Positions 34,061 through 46,758 of a stretch of 64,000 bases of DNA are shown here, in pieces; position 1 is the first letter of the stretch; every line of letters begins with the position of its first letter. Location: contig NC_085869.1 in assembly GCF_034702125.1 (NCBI RefSeq), forward strand, positions 20,296,177 to 20,360,176. Reading direction: 5' to 3'. A program made the translations under genes and the position numbers. The stretch is from Engraulis encrasicolus (taxonomy: Eukaryota > Chordata > Actinopteri > Clupeiformes > Engraulidae). The notes beneath the pieces were generated by a model. That model worked only from the letters and a program-made list of their open reading frames with translations, was not told where the DNA came from and made no database searches.

Positions 34061-36297
34061 TTCAAATTTGATGTTGAGATTTAGAAGATGATTGCGCAAA
34101 CAGGGTTTTTTTTCTTAAATATTTAATGAATTTAATGAAGGATGGTAGGTAGATGTCAAGAAGCATGTAACCTTCCAACTACTTTGTAAATACTAACACT
34201 TACATTTTAGATTTTATAGTATGAATGTGTTTATAAAACATTTAATAGTTTCCCATGTTTCTTGTGTTTCTTTGAACTTGAGTTTACAGTGTCTCAAAGA
34301 AAGACAGGGCTGGGGAACCTATGTTAACGGCCCTCAACGCTGTTTTATCCGGCCCTCGATATAATTTTAATGTTATGCAGCTTCACATGAAATTACATTT
34401 TGTAAAGGAATCTTAGAAAATGCATTTGCAATACAATTGTTATATTCAGGGGACCTGGAGAAGGTGGGGGTCTGTTTTAAAGGTGACTGCTTTCAAAATA
34501 GGCCCTCCCAATGAAAAAGCTTCCCCACCCCTGCACTAAGATATTACACTTCACACACAATCAGTAGGCCTCTACTTCCAGCATGGGTTTAAGAGAAATG
34601 CCAAGGTTTGTCCACCAGGGGGAGTACATCATCCATCACAGTAATCATGACTGAAGCAACAGCTTACATCCTGTGAAATGTACGTTCACACCCCCACCCT
34701 GTGTGTGTGTGTGTTTGGTGGGGGACATCAGTTCAAGATTTAGGGTCAAGTATTTAAGTGACATCACACACATTACAACCTAAATGGCAAGACAATGTGC
34801 ACAACATACTTTCGCTCATTGAAAGTTTAATGGAATACCCGTATAGATAGATGTATCCAAATTTCAGAGAAGCATATTTAAAAGCCAATACATCTAAATG
34901 TACTTGGTGCAGACAGCACATTACCCCTTTACTGTAGAAAAGAATGTTATTTAAAAAAAAAACAAAAAAAAAAACAACAAATTGACGGGTTGAAATTTGG
35001 ATTAAAAAAATGTACTGTACATGGTGGTACACAGACCTTTTCACATCGAATTAACCCACGCACTATCATGCATTTTCTAGTCACTATCATAAAGTTCAAA
35101 TGGTGCAAGTACCAATCAACACCCCTTTTATTTTAGAACTTCAATGTGCTGGAGAAAGACGAAGAAGAATTCTACAGGAATAACTAGCCCTGACCAAAGG
35201 CAGATGAAAGCGTTCACTTAAACGCTTTTAAATTTAGTTTTATCACTGCCAAGGCAGTTTTTATTTTGTCAGGAGGCTGGTTCCAGCATTTGGCAGAATA
35301 ATGGCTAAATGTCATTTCACCATTTAATTTCTACCCTACGCATAACCAGCAGAGGAGACCTTTTAGGATATTACTGTAGCATATCTGCAATATATTTAGG
35401 TCATACAACATTGAGTAAATTTCAATCAGAAGAATTTTAAACTTAATTCTGAACCTCACTAGACACAACTGCAATTACCCAAACAGGAGTGATGGGTCTT
35501 TTCTTTAAAATGGAAAAGTTTGTGCTGTGAAGTTATTTGTGTTCCCTTGAGGCCTAGGTGATACAAGGAATACCGGCAATTTCACCAGTAGTTGCACCAA
35601 GATGAACAAAACACCTTACGCAAATGCATTTCCTTTTGAAGTCTTTATTTTTCTTAAAAAGTCCATCAATATCTGGAGTATGGGGTGAGGGACTACTGAA
35701 TCTTGGAGCTGGCACATGGGTGGATTTCATGTGACTGTTGTAATAAAAAGGCATCCCCACAGTGGTCAATTACAGCCATGAGCAATAAAACCAGACATAC
35801 ACCTGGGCAATATTTGGCCATAGTAACAGCAACAACCGTAATAAAAAAATGCACCAATGGGGAGATAGAAAAATCTTGGTCTTCTGAGGTGTGGAAAAGA
35901 TGTTTTACCGTCAATTTAGTAACCATTTCTTCAAAAAAATATAACAGAATGGTAGAGAAATTCTTTACAATAAAATAAAGACATCCTAAAAGGGGGTCAA
36001 TTCATCACCATTTTAAAAAGATAGTAAGCTGTGTATATTAGTGAATGGCACGTATGACGTATAAACGTTTTATTAGTTAAGAGAAGGGGGTGGGGTGGGG
36101 GGGGAACAAAAGCGTCATGACTGTTACAAAGCCCTTAAATTACACCTAGGACATTACAGTTTGAGAGTACAGGAGGTAGATATAAAAAAAAAAAGAAAAA
36201 AGGGAAGGAAAAACTAGAAATACACCTATTTAAGCAACAAAAACATTCTCCAGATCCGGGTGCTACTTTTATTTTAAAACGTGTGAAGGCTTGTAGC
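34061..36297. other. Convergent 3' flanks of the Ig gene (+) and bzw1 (-)
   Basis: The two genes end tail to tail here, so most of this stretch is probably 3' UTR and downstream flank. On the bzw1 strand, AATAAA signals lie at 36268-36273, 36069-36074 and 35644-35649; I cannot tell which is used. A plus-strand AATAAA lies at 35969-35974, far from the Ig stop. A MITE occupies 34305-34533. No further exons are seen. Confidence 0.55.
34305..34533. mobile_element. hAT-like MITE, short relative of 24575-25976
   Basis: It begins CAGGGCTGGGGAACCTATG and ends with the complement 'aagcttccccacccctg'. Internal phrases ('tgttatgcagcttcacatga') match the right part of the 1.4-kb element. The flanking octamers do not match clearly. 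Confidence 0.7.
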
Positions 36298-39200
36298 TCA
36301 GTCTGCCTCTTCTTCCTCAGACTCAGATTCTGTGAAACAAAGATGGTAGGGTCATGAAAACGTTGCACATCAAAGAATTCAGGACTTTTTTTTTTTTAAA
36401 CTCGCATGATCCTAAACAAGAGGATTTGAAAACCCTCCCGAGTATATTACAGCATTATAGTGATTTAAATCAGGGGTGGGGAACCCAACCCCAAAATACG
36501 ACACGTTTTGTAAAGAAATGTTACAAATTACATTTGTAATACGATTTAAGTTATATTTTCAGGGGACCTAGTGAAGGTGGAGACTGTTGTAAAGGTGGCC
36601 ACCTTTAATAGGCCTAAAGTGCAGGGGGAAATCCTGTTTGAGTTCATTGTACGGCCCTTTGAGGACTTCAAATTTGAAGTGGCGTCTTGAATCCTGATCC
36701 TCTAGGGTGGCTTTATTCTCGCCTGATTATCATCGACTTTCAAATCTCGTCGAGACTTGGTCTGACCAAGAGCGTAACAATTAACATTTCCTAAATGGCA
36801 AGGTCGACTTGCCTCACTTGGTTTGCCAATGGTCGAATGTTTCCAACAAAGCGGGAGGAGTTCCCGATTTTTCGGGAGCTCAGAAACAATATTGTATTGC
36901 TCTTGGCCTGACTAGAAACAACGCTGAAGGTGTTGCGTGACTAGGAGGGCACAGCCTAGCTAGCTTTCCTCACCTTCCTCTGCGTTCTTCAGCCACTCCA
37001 CGAACTTCTTCATCTGCTCCAGGAAGACGCTCTTCCCTTTAGCGACGTGGGCCTCGCTGTACCACTTCAGGATGGCCTCCTCGCTCAACACGTCCGCTGA
37101 GGAAACAAGCATACACACGGGTTTAATATGCACACACAATACCAACAAACATCTAGGCAAGATACTCCTTGTCATTGGGTTGGTGGGGTTCGGGGTGTGC
37201 TCAAGTTCGGCCTCCTAAGGGAGGGTTTGGTGACTGCTTGCACAAGCCATCTACAGTGCTTGGGGAACTCCACTTATCCTCAACCTTATGTCTCCAAAGG
37301 TCTCCTAAAGGGGTGTGACGCCACATGGATCCAGGAAAAGTATGGGTTTGATGCATCTTTCTGTATTAGAAGATATTAGATACCAAGACATGGGGCCAGC
37401 TAAGCATAGGGCAGAGTACGATATGATGCTCACTTTTGTAGCAGCCCCCACCAGAGTTATAGTTCTACAACTCTTAGTGTTAGAATAACAGACTATGGTC
37501 CAATCAAAACGCCTTTTTTCAAATTCTTCCCTCAATGAGTCCATGTGACCAAACATTACAAATATAAGGATCCATTGCCCAATACGTAAATTACTTAAGT
37601 GTGGTGACAGTCTTTCAGCCCCATGACGGTAGCTGGGTAACTGCTCATGAAAATTGTCAGATGCACATCTTGGCCAGAAGTACCATATGCAATTTGAAGC
37701 AAAGTGAAGTTGAGCAAACAACGAAATTTGCACGAATGTGGTGTAACAATCAAAATAGTCATCATGTGAATGGCCATGCAGAGAAACAGTTCCCTGTACA
37801 TATAGGGTTGTATTAAAAAAATAAGGAATGGACATGAACATGTTTGATGGTTCAATCCCAACCAGTCTATCCAAAAAAGCCGACAGAACATTGAAGATGT
37901 CCTAGGACTTAAAAACTGTACAACTTACTTACAGACAAAGTTCACAACTCTTAACATCGACTACTTTGCGTGTTGCTTACGACGAAGTTAAGGGATGGCG
38001 AGTGTAACTTAGGCCAACTAGCAGAGTTTGGCGTAGAACATTAGTAAACCTCCATCTCGAAGCCTCATACCATATTGGTAACCCCCGAGCTATCGGTCTG
38101 GACCTTCAGCTCAGCAGTATCGTGCTGTGCCTGATGCCTGAACTGGAGCGTTGACTGGTAGGTGGCAACTCGAGTTCGAGCCCCGAGTTGGGGGNAGACT
38201 AACGCAGGATCACCCAAGTTACACAAGGGACCCATTCCTTCCTGCCAAGTTTTACCAGAGATGATATAGAGATACAGTCATTCTAGTTCTTTTCCGGTAT
38301 CAGGGTGAACGTCCCTTTAGAAGACGTCGGTTAGGAGACCTTCAGAGTCCTGAGGTTGAGAATAAATGGAGTCCCCTTAGTGCTGTAGATGGCAGTGGCG
38401 AACTTTTGCAAACACCTCAATAGAAGGAGGGGACAACGCCCTCTCAGGAGACCCAACTCGAGTACACTCTTTTGCATTAGGGTGGCTGGGTTTTGAATCC
38501 TCTTTATTACTCCACTGTCCTTGGTTTTACCTTTGTAGAGCAGCACCACAATCTTCTGGAAGGAGTTCATGAAGTGGATATTGTCGTAGCAATACTCCTG
38601 GATCTTCAACAGGAGGGTGAGCTCAGAGAGGCCCTGGGACGTGAAGGCTTTCAGCAGAGGACTGTATTGCTATGGAGACAGAATGAGAATGAGAAATGTG
38701 TTTAGAGTGGAATCATAACAAGAGCCAGAGAGGAACAAGTTGCTCTTTGGTTGCATAAACACTTGTATGGAGGGTTTAAATTTATGTGTTTAACATTTTC
38801 ACTTGCATTTTTTAGTACTATAAAAGCACTGTGTAGGAGGGTATAGCATTTTAGTATGGCTGAGTGCTGTTTCATAACATCTGGCTCCAGACCCAAGCGT
38901 CTCAGTTTGTAGGCTACCTTCAGGAGTTTGAGTTTGATGGCTTGTTCGGTGTGTGTGTGTGTGTGTGTGTGTGCTTGTGTACCTTCAGGAGTTTGATGGC
39001 TTGTTCGGTGACTAGCTCCTCCTTCTTATTCCACTCCACAGAGCTCATCACGCAGCTCCAGATGATGCTGATCATGCTCTGCTCACTAATGCTGCTCTTC
39101 TTCATCTCCTCACGGATATACGCAATGATCTAGAAGAGTAGAGCAGAGCATCATTTACTGATCCCAGGGGGAAATTAAGGCGTCAAGTAGCATACATACA

Positions 39201-42200
39201 GAAGGCATTACACACATCCTTACACATATATTAACCATAAATAGCTTTATTGACTATTGACAAAAAAACAGAGCACTAAAACATAATTAAAAAAGGTCAG
39301 ATCCCAAACTACTCAATAGCAAGGGGGGAGAAAAAAAACAACAACAAAAAAAAGGCAATGAGCAAAACAAGACGTTAAAAGAGTAGAATTGTTGGAATGA
39401 AGCCTTAAGACTACCAACTGCCACCAACTAGTAACGGCCACACCCAGTAACAAATGCAATGCACTTTATTATGACGTTTGAGAAGGCAGATGCAGCAGTG
39501 GCAGCATCCGTAGCAGGGCCTGCTGAGACTTGTTCACCTCCAGGGAAATAATAAAATGTCCGCAACACTTAACCCATGTTCTTTGTACTATGATTTTTTT
39601 GCTCCCACTTACATTTTTTACATAACATTTCGGGCCGAAAAGCAAAGTGGGAGCAAAAACATTCAGGTCGAAGCGGACCTTTTCCTTCTTTTTAAAAAAT
39701 AATAATTTTAGGGGCTTTTATGCCTTTGACAGGACAGTCAAAGATGGTGACAGGAATCGAATGGGACAGAGTTCCCGGTCATTTTGTTCCCTGCGTCCTG
39801 CTCCCATAGACGTTTTTTTATTGGATGTGCGGGCTTTAAAGCTACTCCATTCTCTTCTCCCTGGGACTTGCTCCTCACTCACCTCCCTCATGGGATCCCC
39901 GCGGGACATCTGCTCCTGGAGCTCCTTCTGCAGTTCCTTGCGGGCCCCGATGCTTTGCTGGTTACGAGCAAAGTCGGACAGTTCCTTCAGCCCGGCGTCG
40001 GTGAAATACTTTGAGAAGTGCTCGCAGCTCCGCTTGTTGGCAGGGAACAACTCCTGTGAGAGGGGACATGGCATGCAGAGGTGAGAGAAAGCACATGGCA
40101 GACAAGCTCCTGTCTACATGCACCTGGATGGTATTTCATGCACCTTATTTATATGGGACAGCTCCTTCATTCTCCTCGTAAAAATGACCCAATAGTGCTA
40201 CTCTTAGTGAAATTAGTTTCAATTGGTCCCTGCATCACAACTGATTTCACTTAGTCAATGAAGGACTACTCAGTGCTACTCTTATTGGCAGCTTTTCATT
40301 GACTATTGGGTAATTTTACGAGGAAAATGAAGGAGCTGCCCTCATGAATAAGGTTAATCACTAAGTATTAACATACCCAGCGCAAGAGACTAAACACACT
40401 TCCTGGAATTCTCCCCCAGGTGACCAAATTATGCCAAGCGCAAAACAGGAACAGCGTTGGCCGTTGAGGGCGGATAGGGAATTGGCCATTTTTAAAATAT
40501 TTGTATTTGTCTCCTTATTTCTTGCTGTTATGCTTTACTCAATTATCATTTCAGCTGCCATGCCTTGTGCTTTTAAAAAACAAAACATTATTTGAGTTAT
40601 GTAAAGCACATTGAATTGCATTTGTGTATGCACTGTGCTATGCTGATAAAATTGCCTCGCCAACCAGTGTGAGATGCAGGGACGCTCACCATCAGACGAT
40701 TGTCCATGCCGACTTTTCTCAGGCTGCCTGCCACGAAGTTGATGTCCCTCTCGTTAATCCAGGCTTTGAACAGCTTCACCGAAAAGGCTAAGGATACACC
40801 TGGAAAACACAAAGTTCACACGAATGAAACCGAGGAAGACAACTCGACCACATGCCAAAACTGCAGCACCCAACACACACGCACATGATACCATGTGACT
40901 GTAGCCTTCTGAACTTGTTTTTTTTTTTAAAAGGACCCACATTAGCTTGTTCCGTGGCAGTTCGTTCACTAATCTTCCTGGGGTCCCAAATTCAAAATAT
41001 ATCACATTTCAATTAAAAACCACACGCATGTACAAGCATTAAAACTTCAAAAAGTTCTAGAAAAAGTAAAAGGTTACATCCAAATGCAACTGCCCAATTG
41101 GGTTTCTGCACACTTGCAATGGCTCATTTTTCTTCAGTACATCAGGATCACCACGCAGGTTTTCAGTTTGTACTGAACCAAATGTACCATGCACTGATAA
41201 ACACTGAATGCAAATCCCAAAAGGGAGGCCTCGCTCACCTTCCTTGACCAGGTTCTCGTTGAAGAGGCTGCTGAGAATGGCAGCCGATATGTTCCCATTG
41301 GCCAGGAGAATCCCTGTCAGCATGGCCAGCTTGTTGCGCTCAGACTCCGTGAATCCCTTCAGAAACAGCAGCAACTGCAGGGGGAGAAAAAATAATAATG
41401 ATAAAGGTTTTAGGAAAACGTTAACAAAACAGTTTTTCAAGCCATATAGATGACATGTTCTTTAATTAACGAAGATCACCAACCTTCTTCATCTCCTCCT
41501 CGAAGCCTTTCTCCAGGTACTTGTAACGCCTGATCAGCTTGTTAAAAACCTGGGGTCAACAACACAAAGTACACTTCATTATACAAAAACTAATGCAACT
41601 CCACGCCATTTCAAATGTAAAACCTGTGGACCACACAGCCCAGGCCTCAGTTCACAATTGGCATTGGCATCTGCCTCATAGTCACCCAACTAAAGTAGCC
41701 AGACAAATCTCATGGCATTTTTGTCAGACACCATCACGTTCAAGTACTATGCCCAAATTGTGCTCAGAAGAAGTTGCAGGGCACTGCTGACTTGTCGAAT
41801 ACACTGGTACTTGTCGAATCTAAATATATGATGCTCTTTGCTGCCATCAATTCCAGCCTACCTGGGCATACTACCCTAAATTGCCATCAATTCCAGCCTA
41901 CCTGGGCATATGCCTGCATGGTGTCCAGGTCCTCTTGTGCCGTGAAGACACAGAACTCGGTGCGGGTCATGTCGTCTGCCAAAGTTCCTCCTGGGGCTAT
42001 AAGGAGTGAGATTAATACATAGTCTGACAGAGGCACCACCACATGCCTTCAGAGATAACACACAAAAACCATTTGCTTTAACTGGAAATGATTTAATTAA
42101 AAAAATACCCAGCATTCCGCCGGCCACCAGGATGTCGAAGAGTGTCTCGGCATATCGACGGTAGTCGAGCTTGGCACCAGAGGCATCAAGAAATTTAGCG

Positions 42201-42444
42201 ACAGCTTCCAAATCTGTGCCAGATTGATTTAGGCCTTGTACAATGCTTTCCTGAAACTGGGTAGGGTCAAACCTCTCCTTTTCATCTGGAAGACAAGTTA
42301 GGCACACCAGAGGTTACAGCTCACACACGCCACGGATTAAGTGTGTGTGTGTGTGTATATATGTGTTTTTTGCAACTCACCTCTTTTCCTAGTTTTAAAC
42401 CGCTGGCCCGTAAGCGTTGGCTTCTGCTGCTTTTGAGTATTCAT
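36298..42444 (-). CDS. bzw1: Basic leucine zipper and W2 domain protein 1 (eIF5-mimic protein), 11 coding exons
   Basis: BZW1 (5MP2) is a cytoplasmic eIF5 mimic that binds eIF2 and eIF3 through its W2 domain and tightens start-codon selection. Exons, in transcript order: 42381-42444, 42109-42285, 41902-41996, 41484-41549, 41239-41374, 40690-40799, 39883-40053, 38983-39129, 38531-38669, 36974-37096 and 36298-36329. All borders are GT/AG and the sum is 1260 bp, giving 419 aa, the family's usual length. The N-terminus [20 protein letters not shown] and the acidic end [11 protein letters not shown] favour BZW1 over BZW2. The W2 (eIF5C) domain occupies the C-terminal third ([38 protein letters not shown]). 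An acceptor 10 bases before the ATG implies an untranslated first exon further right. Two exons have short duplicated copies of their 3' ends in the following introns. No disabling change is seen. Confidence 0.97.
36472..36700. mobile_element. hAT-like MITE in the last bzw1 intron
   Basis: It starts 'caggggtggggaaccc' and shares 'ttttgtaaagaaat.ttacaa' and 'ggggacctagtgaaggtgg' with the family at 34305 and 49802. The right end is blurred. Confidence 0.6.
38080..38200. repeat. SINE-like fragment with an ambiguous base
   Basis: 'caactcgagttcgagccccg' resembles a tRNA B box, preceded by 'cagctcagcagtatcgtgc'. Base 38195 is n, the only unresolved base I noticed in the window. Confidence 0.4.
38915..39010. 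repeat. Duplicated exon 8 end and splice donor of bzw1, with a GT tract between copies
   Basis: 38915-38951 repeats the true exon end and donor at 38980-39010 ('taccttcaggagtttg' and 'gatggcttgttcggtg'), with a 6-base internal insertion. A GT microsatellite lies between them. The downstream decoy keeps a GT donor on the transcript strand. Confidence 0.9.
40143..40353. mobile_element. MITE with about 48-bp inverted termini
   Basis: The left arm (ccttatt, gggacagctccttcattctc, ctcgtaaaa, acccaatag) matches the complement of the right arm, which ends at 40353. It lies in a bzw1 intron and has no coding capacity. Confidence 0.8.
41842..41910. repeat. 29-bp duplication across a bzw1 exon-intron junction
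   Basis: The 29 bases at 41882-41910, which span the donor of the exon at 41902-41996, occur again without change at 41842-41870, 40 bases further into the intron. Confidence 0.93.
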
Positions 42445-42454
42445 AAAAGACGCC

Positions 42455-45400
42455 CTGTACAGCCAAACAAAGAAGGAAGAATATGGACAAGGAAATGTCC
42501 AAAATGAGATGTGTCCACTTAAATAAACAGTGACAATACATGACGCAACAAACGCCTCTATGACATTTTTAAACCTTGTAAGGCACGAGGTGTGAATATG
42601 CATTGAGATCAATCAACGTTCTTTGTTTAGACCCAGGAGAAAGTTAGTCGCTACTGGATCACTACATCCGGTAGTTTCTGCGAATGTTTAATAGTCAACT
42701 AAGCCTCATCTGTCTGAAATACTGGATCGAGAGGATCCTTACGGACTTGATCGCCGATTCTCAACTGTTGTGAAAACGACCGGGATAATTTTCAAACATA
42801 TGACACGGTTATCATACAGCTTTATTTAGTAAAATGCTAAGAAACCTTTGTCTGCATTTTAATAGGAGGTAGCCTGAAAGCAAAATGCATTGGTCGTTTG
42901 GACCTGATCACGTCCCTTTCTCTGCTCGCTCTGGTAAGATTATTCATTTATATTGTACAACAAACATGCTGCCGACCACTTGCAGCTGCGTGAGGATTGA
43001 CTACGTTTCACGTTTATTGTAACTGATGGGGATATTTTTGGACTATTAGCCATTATAGCTAACAACGCGCACTTGCTTTGAAGTAATCTAAATAGTGTAG
43101 ATTCAAAATAAGTTAGTCTTGGTAGGAACATCGTCGATTACGTTAGTGGAAAATTTATATTTATTCCAAGATCCAACTTGGCTAACTTTAAACATCGACT
43201 ATGCCGTTGTTAGCATCTAGCTAGCATGGGAACTTATGCAAGAGCCAAGTTAACATGTGGCGGTGGCGTTGGCCAAACTTGGGGGCCATTTACGGACGCC
43301 TACAGACTTGGTGTTGCAAATGCCAGGTACCTACTTGCAGGCATTTCTGTTCACCATTATTAAATTACAAATAGTAGCCGTTTCAAACACTTGCCGAAAC
43401 AATTGTTGTTCCGCTGACTAAACGTTTGCGACCCTGATAGCAGCTACCTAGCTAACATCATATTGTCCACTAAATATACGATTAGGTTTACTTCAGCTGA
43501 ATCAGTGTTCGTTTAAGTGCCATAACATCACTTACGACGACGGTATCAAATCAATTGTATCAAATGTATACACATACAACAACTTACCGACTTGAAATTG
43601 CTGCTCAAAAACCGTTGTGGACAACGAAAGACTAGCTATAAACTCACTTCCTGTAATATCGAATGTAGCCGATTCTCAACCACTTATGGACAGCGCCACC
43701 GGGCTCTTAAAATTGTGGATCATTCCAATATGTATTGGGGGGGTCACAGAAATTAGGGGAATTAATACGTTGCAAAAAGTATATTGGAACTATAATTTTG
43801 ACTTAAAAAGCACAAACTCATAAGAAATATAAAACAAAACAATACGAGAATAATACCTAAATAAAAAACACACAAAAACAATATATTTAGTGACACCCTC
43901 AGCCCCCTTCCAAGTGTCACAGTTACAACAGTCCAAAATACCTCTGACGTCAAAACGTTCTGAAACGTCGAACAAGTCCAGCCCACATCATCCATAAAAC
44001 ATGAGCGAGTGAGTGAGTAAAGAGTGTGACAAGACAGTTTGACAACTTTGCTTCCCGTGAAATGTGATTAACTCACAATCACTTAACTTGAATTAGGTCA
44101 AGTAATAAAAACTGCTCATCTGATTGTCTGTATGCCCTTCTCTACTATTCTGCCACTAACAACTTGCAGCCAACAAGTCCTTCCTTGGTATAGGCCTACC
44201 AGTCATAAAAGCAATTGCCTATAGAAGTTACTGAGCTCAGCCTAAAAGTAGGCCTATCTGTGGTAGTGTAACATAAGTACTATAGAACTGTAACTGCTAC
44301 TGAGAATAATTATGGCTAGGTCAAGGCCATGTGAAATGGGCCTCATTCACAACCCAGCCCCTTCCTTTAGTAAGTCATCATGGTTATGCAGTCATTTATT
44401 GTTGTGGAGTGATTTCTCCTGGGTCTACACTGAGCGGTTCCATGCTGTTTTCTCTCACACTTGACAATGGGCCTATTGTAACAAAGTCCCTTGCTTACGT
44501 CTCTGTTAGAAATCACTCGCTGCTCATGACAGGTCTATTGTATCAAGGTCTTCTATTGTGGGGTCAAAATAATGTTTCACAGTCTTGCCTTTTAAATCAT
44601 CAACTTTATTCAAGTTATAGACCAACCTCTGTAATAATCCTTTTGGTTTTTTTTACTGTACAGTCCATGTTCATGTCTCCAAAAAGAAACTCTGAGATAT
44701 TTAGGCCTATGGATTTTCAAGAATGTTGTGTAAGAGTAGGCCTAGGTCCGATTTGAAAATGTTTAAAGAAGCAGAGAGACGAGTGTTTGGAGTTTGGACT
44801 GACACTGTATCGGTATTGTATGACATTGGGTAAAAATGTGTGCAATCAGTCAGGAGAACATAAACAAAAGTGGGTTTGGTCTGAGTAAGCACCAAGCACT
44901 GGATCTGATGTCCTGTGATAGATTCATTACTCATTTACACAAATGTGAGTGACTGATCATAGGTCTTGGAGCGGAAGGCATTCATGTCTCTCCTCTCTCC
45001 TGCTTGTTATGCTTCCACACTACGTAGTGAGAAGCAGCCAACGTTGCCAAACGCTCACACCCCAGCGATGAGTCGTTCCTGCTTGTCCGGATTGCGTTGG
45101 AGGCACAGTCAGCAGTGGCCTGCAGGCAGCACAAACATTTGAAAAGTGTTACACAACTATCTTATGGATTAAAACAAATTAAAACTTGTTTTTTTTTTTA
45201 CACAGATACCACACGTTTTTCCCCTCTCTTTTTTCAGGAAGTGTCACTGCCTGAGTTAGTTAGTGATGTTTTCACTTGGCATCTTGAGAACGGTCTTTCT
45301 GTCTGTGGATCGGGCTAACAGATTTAGGCTATATTAACCCAAGTATCTATGCTTCCCTGAACATATTTATTGTGAGAAAAAGAAACAGCTCAGCAGTTAA

Positions 45401-46140
45401 GTAATGTCTGGCATAGCCTACTGATGCCAATAACCACAGATACTTAGTCATGCTGGAGGCATGGAAGAGAGGCATCGTGAATTAATTATGAGTCAAATCA
45501 TGAGTCACTGATTTTATTTCAACATTTAATACATTTTTTAGCTGTTCAGCTGCCAGCATCAGCGTTTGAAAGAAACTTATTTAGGATATATGGGGTGCAA
45601 CATAACAGGTATTAGTTAATTGGTTCTTAACCTCAGTTAGACCCAGGAATGTATTGTCATTTTCAGATGTATGCCTCTCTCCATTCCAATCACATGATCT
45701 GAAAGGAGCATTTTTGGCAGTCACAGATTACTTTTGTGCAATTTTTACATTTTAACAGCTGAAGCAAAATAATTATATTAGATAGGCAAATTTTAAAAAT
45801 GGCTGGGGTCATAATTTGTATTAGAGTGGGCAAAATAGCAACTGCTTAAGAGTGTTTTGGGATGACTGTCATCAATCTTCTAATAAGAAAGGAGTTGATA
45901 GCCCACGGACGAATATTACCGGATAACATGTATGAAAGCAATGTCCATGCATACCAATATCTCCTCTTTACAGAATAGTCTACAATTTACTATAAAGTCA
46001 GCATACTGTTTACTTAAGATTCAAGGAAATATGAAAGCTGACGTGAGGCAATTTCTTTTGTAATGAGAATGAGGAAGTGACGAAATGAGTGTTGTATTAA
46101 TAACCATTTTACACAATCTCTTCTGGGAAGACATTCTGGT
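42455..46140. other. bzw1 promoter side and intergenic sequence
   Basis: The bzw1 transcription start and first untranslated exon must lie in the first part (about 42600-42750), but no TATA or Inr element stands out. To the right, no conserved coding segment is visible on either strand. A short plus-strand frame at 42885-42932 followed by a GT is discussed as a finding. Confidence 0.45.
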
Positions 46141-46144
46141 GATC

Positions 46145-46213
46145 TGTAATGTACACATTATCCTGTAATTTAAGTTGTCTCAACTTAAATTACAGGATAA
46201 TGTGTACATTACA
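46145..46213. repeat. Perfect 33-bp inverted repeat with a 3-base loop
   Basis: 46145-46177 is the exact reverse complement of 46181-46213; the spacer is TCT. It lies beyond the 3' end of dhdh and is not inside a recognisable MITE. Confidence 0.95.
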
Positions 46214-46632
46214 CACCTGCAATACATACACATGATTATTGAAAACCATGTTAGAAACTCTAAACATTTTAACCTTTACACTTCATTTTCAGGACACAAA
46301 TGTAGAGAGAGCTTGTCACTGCTTGTAACTACTGGTGCTCCACATTTTTGGAATTTGACAGCAGCTAGGCCTGTTTTATGGCCTGGTTAATTGTAGTAAA
46401 CTGTAGTAGGCTTAGTCATTCTGTTACCAAGGAGATGTGAGGAACCATATTTGTTAAATGTTGACGTGTTAAAAGTGACAGATGGACACAAAGTGTATTG
46501 TGTGTTCTATACTACCAATCTATACCATCAATCAGGACCACAATTCATGATACAATCCAACATCACTACAATCATATCAGTTTGGATTCAGAATTAAAAC
46601 ACAATAGGCTTATACATATTACATACACTACA

Positions 46633-46636
<4 letters not shown>

Positions 46637-46710
<74 letters not shown>
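46637..46710. repeat. (GA)n microsatellite
   Basis: 37 uninterrupted GA units, immediately downstream of the dhdh stop codon. Confidence 0.97.
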
Positions 46711-46712
<2 letters not shown>

Positions 46713-46758
46713 ATTGACTGGAGTCTATTGCTAACCTTGTTTGCATCTGTTGGTCGTG

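Noticed and set aside
37305..37874. 189-codon minus-strand open frame inside a bzw1 intron
   Set aside because: It shows no domain, hydrophobic pattern or splice logic, and it lies between two bzw1 exons whose splicing is fully explained without it.
43762..43995. 77-codon minus-strand frame with hydrophobic segments
   Set aside because: It is AT-rich low-complexity sequence with no family match or splice support.
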